From contig JACVTC010000099.1 of the NCBI GenBank assembly GCA_016946835.1, forward strand, positions 1 through 64,000: a DNA stretch of 64,000 nt. Reading direction: 5' to 3'. Every line of letters begins with the position of its first letter. Within the stretch, counting starts at the first letter, position 1. The notes beneath the pieces are model-generated. The model saw only the letters and a list, made by a program, of their open reading frames with translations. It was not told the DNA's origin and did no database searches. Source of the DNA: Neocallimastix lanati (nom. inval.) (lineage: Eukaryota > Neocallimastigomycota > Neocallimastigomycetes > Neocallimastigales > Neocallimastigaceae). The translations under genes and the position numbers were made by a program. This document shows, one piece after another, positions 54,472 through 64,000 of the stretch.

Positions 54472-55004
54472 CATCTAATTATTACTATTTATTATACCAT
54501 TATTGTGTATATTATTTTAAACTCCGTTGAATTTTTTGGAGCATTAATTCTATCAAAACATAATATTTAGAGTTTTATTACAATATATAATTTTATAATT
54601 GAATTTTTACGGATAAAGGATACTCCATACATTGAATTATTTCCTAAAATGTTAATTATTTAATATTTTAAGCATTAATTCAATACTTTTATTTTGTATT
54701 TATCATAAATAATTTTATATATTTGCCATAAATAATGGTAATTTTATCGCGATAAAAGGATATTCCATACATTAACTATTTAACACTTCTATTAAAACTT
54801 TATCAAATTTATTTATCTAAAAAGCTTTGTCTATATATTGTTGTCAAATTTTATTTATCTAAAAAGCTTTGTCTATGTAGTTTAGCAATAGACAAAGCTA
54901 TTTTAGGAAATTAAAATTTTCAAAATCTATTAATAAATGTTTAAAAAAAAAAAAAAAAAAAATTCATTTTCCCCCATTTGCTACAGTATATAAAACGTAT
55001 AGAA

Positions 55005-55101
<97 letters not shown>

Positions 55102-56360
55102 TATTTAAATATTTAAATATCAATATTAAACATTTAAAGACTTTTTGATTTATTCATTTATTTATTCATTTAAATTTTTACTTTATTTAGTCCTTTAAAT
55201 ATAATATATTATATTTTATTGCTAAATTTAAATATATATATATAATTTTATCTGAATTCTTTTATTTTTTATTTATTCATTTATTTTTTCTTTTTTTTTT
55301 ATATTATATTATACCTTAAAGTGTTTTAAAGATATCCCTTTTATCCTCATTTGAATAAAAGTAGGAAACATTTATTTAATAATATATAATATATATTTTA
55401 TATATTAACAATGTCGATTGAAAAATATTTGTTTTATGTTCCTTTTACTATTACGTTATTTTATTTTATTTTTATTTTATTTTATTTTTATTTTATTTTG
55501 TTTTTTTTAAAAAAAATATACATATATTATATATTATATTTAATACGGTAGTTTAAAATTTATTAAATTATTTATTAGAGTTAAATCTAATATATCTATT
55601 AAAAATAATATATTTAAATATATGATAATATAATTTGTTATATTGCAATACTGAATATATTATTTATAGTTTATATTTACATAATGAATAATAATAATAA
55701 TTTATGTGATATAAAATTTACGTAGTTGTAAATACAAATACAAATACAACACTAGAATAGTGAATTTATAAAAGTTTATTTTTATCTCTTTTTTTTTTTT
55801 TTTGTTTTTTTTTATTCTTTTTTATTGTGGTTGTTTTGTTTTTTTTTATTCTTTCTTAATTGTTGATGTTTTTATTTTTTTTTCTTTGGTGTTGTTGTTG
55901 TTACCATTATTAATATAAATAAATAAATCAGTCTATGTAATGAATAAACATAATAAATATATATATAAAATAAAAAATTTTCCAAAAAAAAAAATTAAAA
56001 AATAAAAAAAGTGAATAAGATAAATATACTTTTTTTTACTTTATATATTAAATTAAAATTAGACATAGCATAAAAATCCTTAACTAAAATTAAGCTTATT
56101 TGATTATAATATATTCGTTATAAAAGACATTAGAATTAAAATTATTATTTGATATTGTATTTTTATTAAATAAATTTTTGGACATCTGTTTTATTTTTAT
56201 TATTTATTATAGTTACTATTTATTATTATTTATTTTTTGTTAGAAATAAGTTTAATATAATAAATAAACAATAAATGTAAAATAAATTAATATAAATAAA
56301 AGTATAATAAACTTTACTATAAAAAATAAATTTATGTATATTGTGGCTCATATCATTAAA
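54472..56360. repeat. Segmental duplication, copy 2 (matches 27367-29220)
   Basis: Nearly identical to copy 1 in order and sequence; the main differences are microsatellite length (AAT at 55006-55100) and poly(T) lengths. The match ends at TATTGTGGCTCATATCATTA (56340-56359); after that the two copies diverge. Confidence 0.9.
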
Positions 56361-56826
56361 TGATATACATCATATGAATCAATGTAAAATTATTATAGAT
56401 AGAAATATAAATTTGTAATTATAAATAATATGTGAATTGTGAATTCTTTAATATAAATTTAATAAATAAAGTGTGGTTAATAAAATTTTTATTTTTATTT
56501 TTATTTTTAATTAATATTACTACTAAAAAATGATTATCCATTTCGCAAAGGCTTAAAATTTTAAAAAATAAACATAAATAAATAAAAAAATAATAAATAA
56601 AAAATATTTATTTATTTATTTATTTATTTATATATATATTTATTATTTATTATTTTTATTTATTATTTATTATTTATTATTTATTATTTATTATTTATTA
56701 TTTATGATTTATGATTTATGATTTATTATTTATTATTTATTATTTATTATTTATTATTTATTATTTATTATTTATTATTTATTATTTATTATTTATTATT
56801 TATTTTTTATTTTTTATTATTTATTC
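56361..56826. repeat. Repeat debris and TTATTTA microsatellite
   Basis: A CATTTCGCAAAGGCTTAAAA remnant of the dispersed repeat at about 56540, then TTTA and TTATTTA arrays to 56820. A short variant TTATGAT run lies at 56702-56724. Confidence 0.85.
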
Positions 56827-57245
56827 TTAAATTCCGGAGTAATATAGACTAGATACTGTCCTAACAGTGAGCCTGAGAGGGTTTCGCTAGTAACTGTCAT
56901 TAATATACTTTCGAGGGAATTCCTAGCATATGTATGTAGCTAAACTACGAATAATCAATCTGCTAAATACTATTATCAAGTGGGCTAACACGTGACTTTA
57001 TTGGGTTAGGTTATTCTAGTCTCTCTTTTAGGAAGTCAGGCAACGAAAAAGCATTCCGAGAAAAATCGAGCTAGAAAATCTCAACAATAATATGTATAGT
57101 TAGAGTGCCAATGCTGAATAAACAGTAAGGCTGTCCAGTAGGGACTATATCCACCAAAGTGTTGTGACTACCTTAATATTTCCATGTCTTGAGGGAGGCA
57201 TAAGGCGGCACACAACGGAAATAAAAAAAAAAAAATAAAAAAAAA
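56827..57245 (+). other. GC-richer island ending in poly(A): candidate retroposed RNA or 5'-truncated retroelement
   Basis: About 400 bp with much more G and C than its surroundings and no ORF over about 30 codons that I can read. Ends GGCGGCACACAACGGAAAT followed by A-rich sequence. The 11-bp word ATTATTTATTC lies at 56816-56826 and again at 57263-57273, a possible target duplication, though the area is low-complexity. No similarity to other parts of the window. I do not recognise it. Confidence 0.45.
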
Positions 57246-57289
57246 ATTTGAATTTTTATCTAATTATTTATTCATTTATTTATATCAAT

Positions 57290-57770
57290 AAGCCACTTGT
57301 CGAAATGCAACTTGTTCGATTTAGGGTTAGGCTGTCAAATGGGTTATTTTTGGGTAAGTGGAATCGAACTCTGGGGTGTGGGGCATTTCGCCAAATTGCA
57401 TTTCGCCAGATTGCATTTCGCCAATTTTTTTGAAAGCATGTGGCGTATTAAAAAAATGTGGCATTTCGCCGAATTGCAATTCGCCAAGTTGCATTTCGCC
57501 AAATTGAAAATTATTAAATAAATAAATAAATCAATAAATAAAATTAAATATTATTAATATTGCATAAAAACAATTTTAAAAAAAATATTTTGAATTAATA
57601 TTTATTTATTTATTCATTTATTTATATCAATACTCTACTTGTCGAAATGCAACCTGGCGAAAAGCAACTTGGGGAAATGCAACTTGGGGAAATGCAACAT
57701 TTTAATACTACGCCACTTGGCGAAATGCAATCTGGCGAAATGCAATTTGGGGAAATGCAACTCTCCCGAA
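57290..57770. mobile_element. Large foldback of TTTCGCCAA units (MITE-like, copy 2)
   Basis: 57385-57505 carries GCATTTCGCCAAATTGCATT-type units in one direction; 57648-57765 carries the reverse complement (CGAAATGCAACTTGGGG and variants). The interior, 57506-57647, is the reverse complement of 46940-47075. Short open frames across it reflect the repeat, not genes. Confidence 0.85.
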
Positions 57771-58429
57771 CTCTGGACTATTTAGAGATTTATTGTTTTA
57801 AAAATGACTTTTATAAATCTAGTGTTCGCAATCGTGCATTACGTAATATGGCGTATATTTACATGTGGCTTATCTTTTTTATAATTAAATAAATAATAAA
57901 TGTTCTTTTTTTATATATATAATTTATTAATATTCAATTATAAAAATTCTTTTTTAAAATTATTTTTTAATAGAATATATTATTATTTCCTTTGAAATAG
58001 TTATTTAATAATATTTAATTGAAAAATATATTATCATTTCTTTTATAATAATAATATATTCTATTAAAAAAGAATTATAAAAAATTATTTTTTGCTTATA
58101 AAAAATTATTTTTACAATTGAATATTAATAAATTATATATAAAAAAGAATATTTATTATTTATTTAATTATTATTTATTTAATTATTATTTATTTAATTA
58201 TTATTTATTTAATTTAAAAACACGCCACATTATTATGAAATGCACGATTGCGAAACGCATCATTTTTATTATATAATATATCTAACTCTTTAAAATGATT
58301 TCATCACAATACATTTTATTTTATATTTTCTCTTTCTTAATAAAATAGTAGTATCTAGATCTGTTGTTAGTCGGGGAAAGACTTTAATAGTTTATTAAAA
58401 AAATAAATAAATATATAAATAAAAGTTGT
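57771..58429. repeat. Dispersed repeat DNA with second inverted pair
   Basis: AATTTATTAATATTCAATTA (57925-57944) is the reverse complement of TAATTGAATATTAATAAATT, found near 58115, with TATTATTTATTTAATTATTA arrays between. CGAAACGCATCATT (about 58250) is another unit variant. 58315-58420 is shared with 47210-47300 apart from a 35-bp inverted block. Confidence 0.7.
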
Positions 58430-59720
58430 TTCTCTATTTATTTTGACGAAAGTAAATTAAGAAATTGAATTTGATATTATATAGTATGTAATATTATATA
58501 GTATTTAGTATTATATAGTACCTTTTCAAGGTTTTGATAAAAGAAAAAAGTCTAACTTAAAGGGAAAATAAAATACATAATAATAATTTTTTTTTCTTTT
58601 TTAATTTTTTTTTTTCTTTTTTAATTTTTTTTTCTTTTTTAATTTTTTTTCTTTTTTTCATTAATAATAATAAAAAAATTTAAAACTTCAATCATATATT
58701 TTAATCTAATATAAAAATAAATAAACATTGTAATATGTTGAATGATTTTATATTACCATATTAACTATAAATATATTAATAAATAAACTAAATAAACATT
58801 ATTTAGAAATATTGAATTATATTATATATAACTTTATTAATAATTTTCATTTTAAAATGAAAAACAATTATTCAAAGAGGGTAAATTGAAAATTCAGTTT
58901 ATCTGTCTGTTTCATTTTACTGTTATTCATTTATATATTATCTTTTGTCTTTACTTTTTTTTATTTTATCATTTTTTATTTTTTATTCTCTTTAATAATT
59001 AAAATTGAAATTAATTTTTGTTTCATATTCTATATCTTCCAATTTATTGTCTGATATAATGTTTGCATATTATTTTTCTTCGTTATTTATTATTATTGAT
59101 CATCCCATTTTCATTTAAATAATTATTAAAACCTTATCATTAAATTCAATATTTCATTTTCATCTTCATTATTAAAATTTTCACCTTCTTTAGTTTCCAT
59201 ATTTGGTAGGTTATTATTACTTTGTGAAACATTTAATTTTTAATGAAAAATTAATTGAATGTAAATTATTATTGTTTTCATCATTATTTCATTATTATTC
59301 TTCAAAAATTATTAAAATTTTTATTATTAAAAAATTTTTTTATTCATCTATAATATCAAAAAAAAAAAAAAAAAAAAAAAAAAATAATTCGTCAGCGTTT
59401 TCATTTTCTACTTGATCCTTGATAGTTTTTGTCTGTTACTTTATGTTGCCATTATTTCCATTATTTTCCTTATTTTTCTTGCTTTTCAAGTGTATTTTCG
59501 AATGAACTTTCAGAATCTGCAATTTTTATCTTTAGGGTTATTAATAGCTTTATTGTAATTGTTAGTGCTAGAAATTAAAGTTTGACTTAAATCTTTTGGC
59601 GAACTTATTATTTTCTGGATTGTAGGAAGGAGTGTTAATTTTGTTTATACCGTTTTCATTGCAGAATATTATGAGTCTCTTATTGGCGGTATTCTTTTGT
59701 ATTATCTGATTTAAAATTAT
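58430..59720 (-). pseudogene. Ty1/copia relic: integrase core, linker and LTR-like piece
   Basis: Minus strand: FKSDNTKEYRQ, RLIIFCNENGINKINTPSYNP and FAKRFKS (about 59715-59575) match the copia integrase core (SDN.KEY, FC..NGI, Y.PE.N). Then a linker (VENENADEL) shared with 48028-48620, with a poly(A) expansion at 59360-59384. 58430-58520 resembles LTR-side sequence at 47505-47590. Frames are broken throughout. Confidence 0.75.
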
Positions 59721-59934
59721 TTTTTTTTTTTTTTTTTTTTTTTCTTATTGAAAATACAGTTAATATATTTGAGGAAGTTAATTTCTATGGTTTTCGGCTT
59801 TACTCTTCATAGGAAAAATCCAACTTTTATGGGATAATACTATTGAAAAAATACATATACAAAATAATGCTTAAGTAAAAAAATAAAAATAATACAAATA
59901 GATTCATTATAATGATAGTATACAGAAACTATAT
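59721..59934. other. AT-rich spacer with poly(T)
   Basis: Poly(T) at about 59719-59742; no gene seen. Confidence 0.5.
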
Positions 59935-60190
59935 GATATTATTAATTATATAACTCCAATACTACTATATATCCAGTTTAAAACAATATAAAGACATCAG
60001 ATTCACTTTTAACAGTATTCCAGTATTCCAATTTACTTTCTTTGTAGTAGAAGCCACTTTAGAAAGGATAACCATCAATTATCATCAGAATTACGGAGGA
60101 TTGTAATTAGTACACCTGATATAGGTTAGTATTTTTCTTTCAAACCTCAATGAATCTGGAACAACAGACCATAGCATTGGGGATTTGCAA
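59935..60190. repeat. Duplicated block related to 49251-49365 and 52012-52140
   Basis: 59937-59998 matches 49251-49310 directly; 60010-60045 matches the reverse complement of 49321-49365; 60045-60190 matches 52005-52140 directly. This is the uninterrupted form of the site that holds the LINE at 49.4-52.0 kb. Confidence 0.75.
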
Positions 60191-60989
60191 CAATAGAAAA
60201 AGAAAAAGAAAAGAATAAAGAAAGTTTAACCAATTTTTTTTTTTTTAAGTTATCCATTTCACGTTTATAAAATCTTTAGAGACAAAATTTATTACCTTTT
60301 AGAAATTAAGTTTGCTTTTTAATACACGATATTTAATTTTCTTGAGATTGTTGCAAATTTTATAATAAATAGTACATTAATCTTGATATAAATCTATATT
60401 GGGAATAATGAAGTAATGACATAATTCTATTATTATGTAAATTAAATATTTTTCTTCAGTAAAGTTCTTAATATAAGTAGGGCAATGGAATTAGAATAAT
60501 GATTCTTTAAAATTTAGGGGGAGAAACAAAATTTTGTGTATTCTTATAAATTTTATTTGAGGTATCTAAAAAAAAAAAAAAAAAAATTTTTATAAAAGAG
60601 CATTTAAAAGTTTAAAAAAATTTTTTTTAACCTTTTTATTTATTTTTTTTTAAATTTTTTCTTTTTATTATTAATATTTTATTTATCAACTTTTTTATTA
60701 TGTACAATAATTTTAATACTTTATTATCATTTTATTAGTAATAATAATCTTAATCCTACAATTTTACAACATCCATTAAATATATAAAACTTAACTATGT
60801 ATTATTCCATAATAATACTATAATAAAATTATATATTCTCCCATAATTGAAAGAATATAAAACTAAACTATGCATTATTCAATTGAAATATTACATAGTA
60901 AATTTATATATTTATAATTAGATTATATATTTAAATCTAAATTTTAAAATAGAATTTTTTTTTTTTTTTTTTTTTTTTATTTCTGAACC
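60191..60989. other. 3' flank of the EVK-repeat relic
   Basis: AT-rich; 60740-60960 is related to the flanks at 52780-52960 and 24940-25110. Poly(T) at 60957-60979. No gene. Confidence 0.55.
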
Positions 60990-61545
60990 GAAAAATTTTC
61001 TTTAAAGTCGGATATTTGTTTAAATAACTCCAAATACTCTAAATCGGATAAGGAGAAGGTTGTAATTACTTAAATCAATATCAGATTCAACCAACCTTAA
61101 TTGATCTTGATCAATTCCCATATTAAATTCTATTCCAGCATTCAATGAGTATAATGGATCAATTCTTATATTAGATCCTATTCCAGTATTAATTAGGGAA
61201 AATTAATTTCTCATAGTAGATTCCATTTCAGCATTTGAGGAGGATAATGGATCACTCTCCATAGTTGATTCTATTCCAGTATTAATTAGGAAAGTAGAAT
61301 TTATTTCTAAAATTGCCTCTTCAAGATTTTTCAATATTTTTTCCAAGATTATTGTTTTTATTTCCATCGTAACTTACCTCATTTACATAATAATTTTCTT
61401 CCTTACTCTCTTTAGCCATTTCTAAATCATATATATATTTTTTTTTCATACGACATTTTCACCGGATCATCTTCATTTCTGTTTTCTCATAGATCAGTTC
61501 CTTTTTCATATTCAGTTTGAGAATATAAAAATTTATTGACCTTAG
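60990..61545 (-). pseudogene. Third, decayed copy of the EVK-repeat gene
   Basis: C-terminal tail (TCGGATAAGGAGAAGG...ACTTAAATCAATATC) and a few repeat units (60990-61290), then the acidic linker (to 61430), then directly a piece of the N-terminal region (CATTTTCACCGG, about 61450-61545). The middle, including the EVK motif, is deleted, and frames are broken. Confidence 0.75.
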
Positions 61546-61572
61546 ATTTTCCTTTTTTATTTTATTTTATTT

Positions 61573-61619
<47 letters not shown>

Positions 61620-62579
61620 TTATGTATTTATAGGATTATATTTATTATTTTCCTTAATATTGTTGTATTTATTGTCAATACTGTAATTATTATGATTCTT
61701 TCTTAGGTTTCCAGCATAGTCAATATCCATAGGATCAGCTCAAGTTAAATTGTCATTAGAAATGGTAGATCATAACTGTTTGTTCAATATCGTCTTTCAT
61801 TTTTTTTGGTAGAGTGTGTCGAGCGTATTCATTTTATTTAGTACAAATCTTTTAATATATATTATGGAATGGCCAGTTATAAATATCCAAGATTTACATC
61901 TTTTGAGAATCTTAATCTATTAACCGATTTTTTCTTAAGGATGTTTATTATTGAATTAATGTATTGCTAAGGTATATGTTTTTTTTTTTTTTTTTTTTTT
62001 TTTTTTGTTCATAAATAAATAATGTGAAAGTGTTGGTATATATATATATATATATTTATTATAATAAAATGTGAAATAATATAAGAAGACTCTTTCCACT
62101 TTTTAAAGCATCAAATTATTGGGTAAGCACAAAAAACTAGCTATAGGAGGTATAAATAGTTCCTTAGATATTTTACATATAATGCATAGTAGTATTGGAG
62201 GGGAGATAAAGGACACTCGTAGAGAATAACACGATGTATTGATAAATCTTTTGAAAGTTTACCATTAACACTTTCACATATATATATATATATATTACCG
62301 CAATTATTGCATACTTTAACTTTTTTATTTATTTTTTTATTTTTTTTTATACATTCACAATTTTACATTAATTTATTCATTTATATATATATATATATAT
62401 ATTTTAAAAAAGAAAAAAAAAAATAAACACTGAATTAAAAAAAAAAAAAAAAATAAATATTATTTGTCCGATTAGAACATAATAATACTTAAAATAGTAT
62501 TGTGAAATAAAAAAAAAAGTTAATATTCAAAATAAGGTGTATAAATAAATTTAGGAAATAGTTTATAGGCAGCGGCACC
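61546..62579. other. AT-rich spacer
   Basis: Poly(T) at 61572-61612 and 61979-62006, TA microsatellites at about 62037-62055, 62276-62295 and 62380-62401. The word GTGAAAGTGTTGGTATATATAT (read in parts, about 62022) recurs inverted as ACTTTCACATATATA (about 62268), a ~250-bp foldback. No gene seen. Confidence 0.6.
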
Positions 62580-62803
62580 TCCAAAACAATAAGATTTCTT
62601 TTTAAAAGGGAATTCTTATTCTGGATTAAAGCTTGAATTGACTATCTGAAAGAAAAGAAAAAAAAAAAAAAATACGTTCTGCTTCTTCAGAGGCATTGGC
62701 TCCTGCTAAACCTATCTTTACGGTATTTTCAGTGTTGACACTTCCTTGGTTTAATTTTACACTTATACCGGTCGGAATAGTAATTCTTGTCGAATACTAG
62801 CCT
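62580..62803 (-). pseudogene. Outer LINE copy, 3' part
   Basis: Matches the C-terminal end of the LINE relic at 22985-23160 (TCAGAGGCATTGGC, GTTGACAC, AATAGTAATTCTTG). It resumes at 63753 after the inner LINE. Confidence 0.8.
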
Positions 62804-62807
62804 TTTT

Positions 62808-62856
<49 letters not shown>

Positions 62857-63752
62857 CAGGGAAGAGAATACACTTCCAAAACTTTATTAAATGTTATTTT
62901 AAAAAATACATGTAGGTGAAAAGTACATTTGAAATTAAAAATAAAAAAATTAAAAAATAAAAAAAATAAAATAGCTCGAAAATACTATGTATTTCGGCAA
63001 GTTGTTGTACTACGCGGGAATTTTTCCCTTCCTAACAAATAAAAAAGAAATAAAACCTAGAAGTAACATCTTTAAAATAGATAGTGTGGTGTCCACTAAA
63101 CTCTCCCCGGATTCATCATTTATTGAACTACTAGGGCAAGATTCATCCTTCGTAGAAATAGATGACGATCCTGTATTATCATTATGCCTTATCAGTACGA
63201 CGTCGACGCTCTTGGATAAGTTTGGTATTTTGCAATACCTATCAAATAATAGCTCAAACGAACTACTAATGATAGGTATTGCACTTGTTAAGAATTCCGC
63301 CAAGCCCACAATTTTTGGAACAGGTGACTCAGATGAACCTTTGAAAAGTAGTTCATTTAATTGTCTCTGTTCCCCACTATCGAAATGTAGCTCATTTAAA
63401 ACTAAAGTCCCACCAAGAAGGAACAAATATATATAATGATTGATATAATCTTCAAAATTAGAAATAGAGTCATAGGAAGAAAGAGGATTAAACACTCTAA
63501 TCTTCCTAAGGAATAAAACATAGAGATCATCGATGAAATTTAAAGAATTCCATCTAAAAGATGCAAGAGCATCGCATTTAAAAATCCAATGTTCAAAAGA
63601 TTGTTTATCTTCGCCACAACAGGGGCAAGACTTGGGACAATCTTCTGAAACTCTACCCATTCTAATAGCAATAGTAGTATTTATAAAATTTGATGTTTCT
63701 TCGAATCTGTTTTTGTCATAAAATTCAGCTTTAATAGAACAGATTTTCATGA
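62804..63752 (-). mobile_element. Inner LINE copy inserted into another LINE
   Basis: Minus strand with a ~45-base poly(A) tail (62808-62853), a short 3' UTR, and a 246-codon C-terminal ORF. 5'-truncated just before MKICSIKAEF. About 97 bp of the outer LINE are missing at the site compared with 23160-23256. Confidence 0.85.
63010..63750 (-). CDS. LINE ORF C-terminal fragment (zinc knuckle, FLLGG module, hydrophobic tail)
   Basis: 246 codons. KAEFYDKNRFEETSNFI then an internal jump to MGRVSEDCPKS; knuckle CPCCGEDKQSFEHWIFKC; FLLGGTLVLNELHF; a long helix-like region; and KSVDVVLIRHNDNTGS. It ends with SGESLVDTTLSILKMLLLGF, a hydrophobic stretch of about 20 residues absent from the other subtype. 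No RT domain, so it is not functional alone. The ATG at 63750 is only the truncation point. Confidence 0.75.
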   Translation of the reverse strand: MKICSIKAEFYDKNRFEETSNFINTTIAIRMGRVSEDCPKSCPCCGEDKQSFEHWIFKCDALASFRWNSLNFIDDLYVLFLRKIRVFNPLSSYDSISNFEDYINHYIYLFLLGGTLVLNELHFDSGEQRQLNELLFKGSSESPVPKIVGLAEFLTSAIPIISSSFELLFDRYCKIPNLSKSVDVVLIRHNDNTGSSSISTKDESCPSSSINDESGESLVDTTLSILKMLLLGFISFLFVRKGKIPA

Positions 63753-64000
63753 AAAAAAAAAAAACATTCCATTCCTTTTTAATAATTTAAATCAATCATG
63801 CATGTCTGGATCTCTTCCACTAAGAAGGAAGTTATATCATCGGTACCATACCACCTATCTATTTACAAACTCATTATTTTAGAAAATTACTTTAAAAAAA
63901 AAATTAAAAAAACACGATTTTCACCAATTAACCTTATTTATTATTATTATTACTATTATTATTTTTTTTTTCATGTTTTTTTTTTTTTTTTTTTTTTTTA
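63753..64000 (-). pseudogene. Outer LINE copy, continuation
   Basis: Matches 23257-23480: CATTCCATTCCTTTTTAATA, CCACTAAGAAGGAAGTTATA (the FLLGG-coding segment) and TCGGTACCA. Runs off the window's end through TTATTA and poly(T). Confidence 0.8.

Noticed and set aside
57248-57892. Short ORFs with FRQIAFRQIAF and GEMQLGEMQ patterns
   Set aside because: They are the translated TTTCGCCAA foldback units, not proteins.

Overview
This is a eukaryotic, extremely AT-rich window (long homopolymers and TTTA, TTTTA and AAT arrays) that is mostly mobile-element DNA. The coding style suggests an anaerobic gut fungus (Neocallimastigomycota, such as Piromyces, Neocallimastix or Anaeromyces): Lys/Asn/Ile-rich proteins, an ankyrin protein built on units like ETPLFKA..LVEYLVEHGADINKENKYG, Asn-rich runs, FLYWCH/MULE transposase, and Ty3 and copia elements. 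This is inference from composition and families; no marker gene settles it. No rRNA, CRISPR, operon or confident tRNA gene was seen.

Layout. 1-2210: AT-rich DNA with the tail of a minus-strand LTR element leaving the window on the left, and a cluster of perfect inverted repeats. 2211-9813: a young Ty3/gypsy element with identical 429-bp repeats, a structured leader, gag, and pol joined by a textbook -1 frameshift site (TTTAAAC, 8-nt spacer, hairpin). 9814-14516: tRNA-like sequence, LTR debris, a broken copia element and a second LTR module. 15116-17211: ankyrin-repeat gene. 17600-17995: 3' fragment of a PRPP synthetase gene. 18690-24330: decayed copia, MULE and LINE copies. 25145-26893: an unrecognised gene with an EVK (PD-(D/E)XK-like) motif and 18-residue C-terminal repeats; a beheaded paralogue lies at 52989-54461 and a relic at 60990-61545, inside duplicated blocks. 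29975-31190: TTTTA satellite. 32041-33492: intact MULE transposase. 36460-43256: a second nearly pristine Ty3/gypsy element (minus strand, single Gag-Pol ORF, chromodomain, 774-bp LTRs). 43876-45356: a MIF4G domain joined to nucleolin-like RRMs, with two single-base frameshifts. 45428-64000: dispersed repeats, foldback elements, copia relics, LINE copies (one nested in another, one apparently inverted), and a GC-richer island at 56827.

How the parts fit. The two gypsy elements look recently active. The LINE family supplies many 5'-truncated minus-strand copies with poly(A) tails and a recurring C-terminal FLLGG module. Host-type genes are few: the ankyrin protein, the EVK-repeat family and two gene fragments, and several were duplicated, truncated or fused by repeat activity. 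Best candidates for new biology: the frameshift and leader RNA of the first gypsy element, the EVK-repeat family, the LINE C-terminal module, and the foldback repeat built from TTTCGCCAA-type units.
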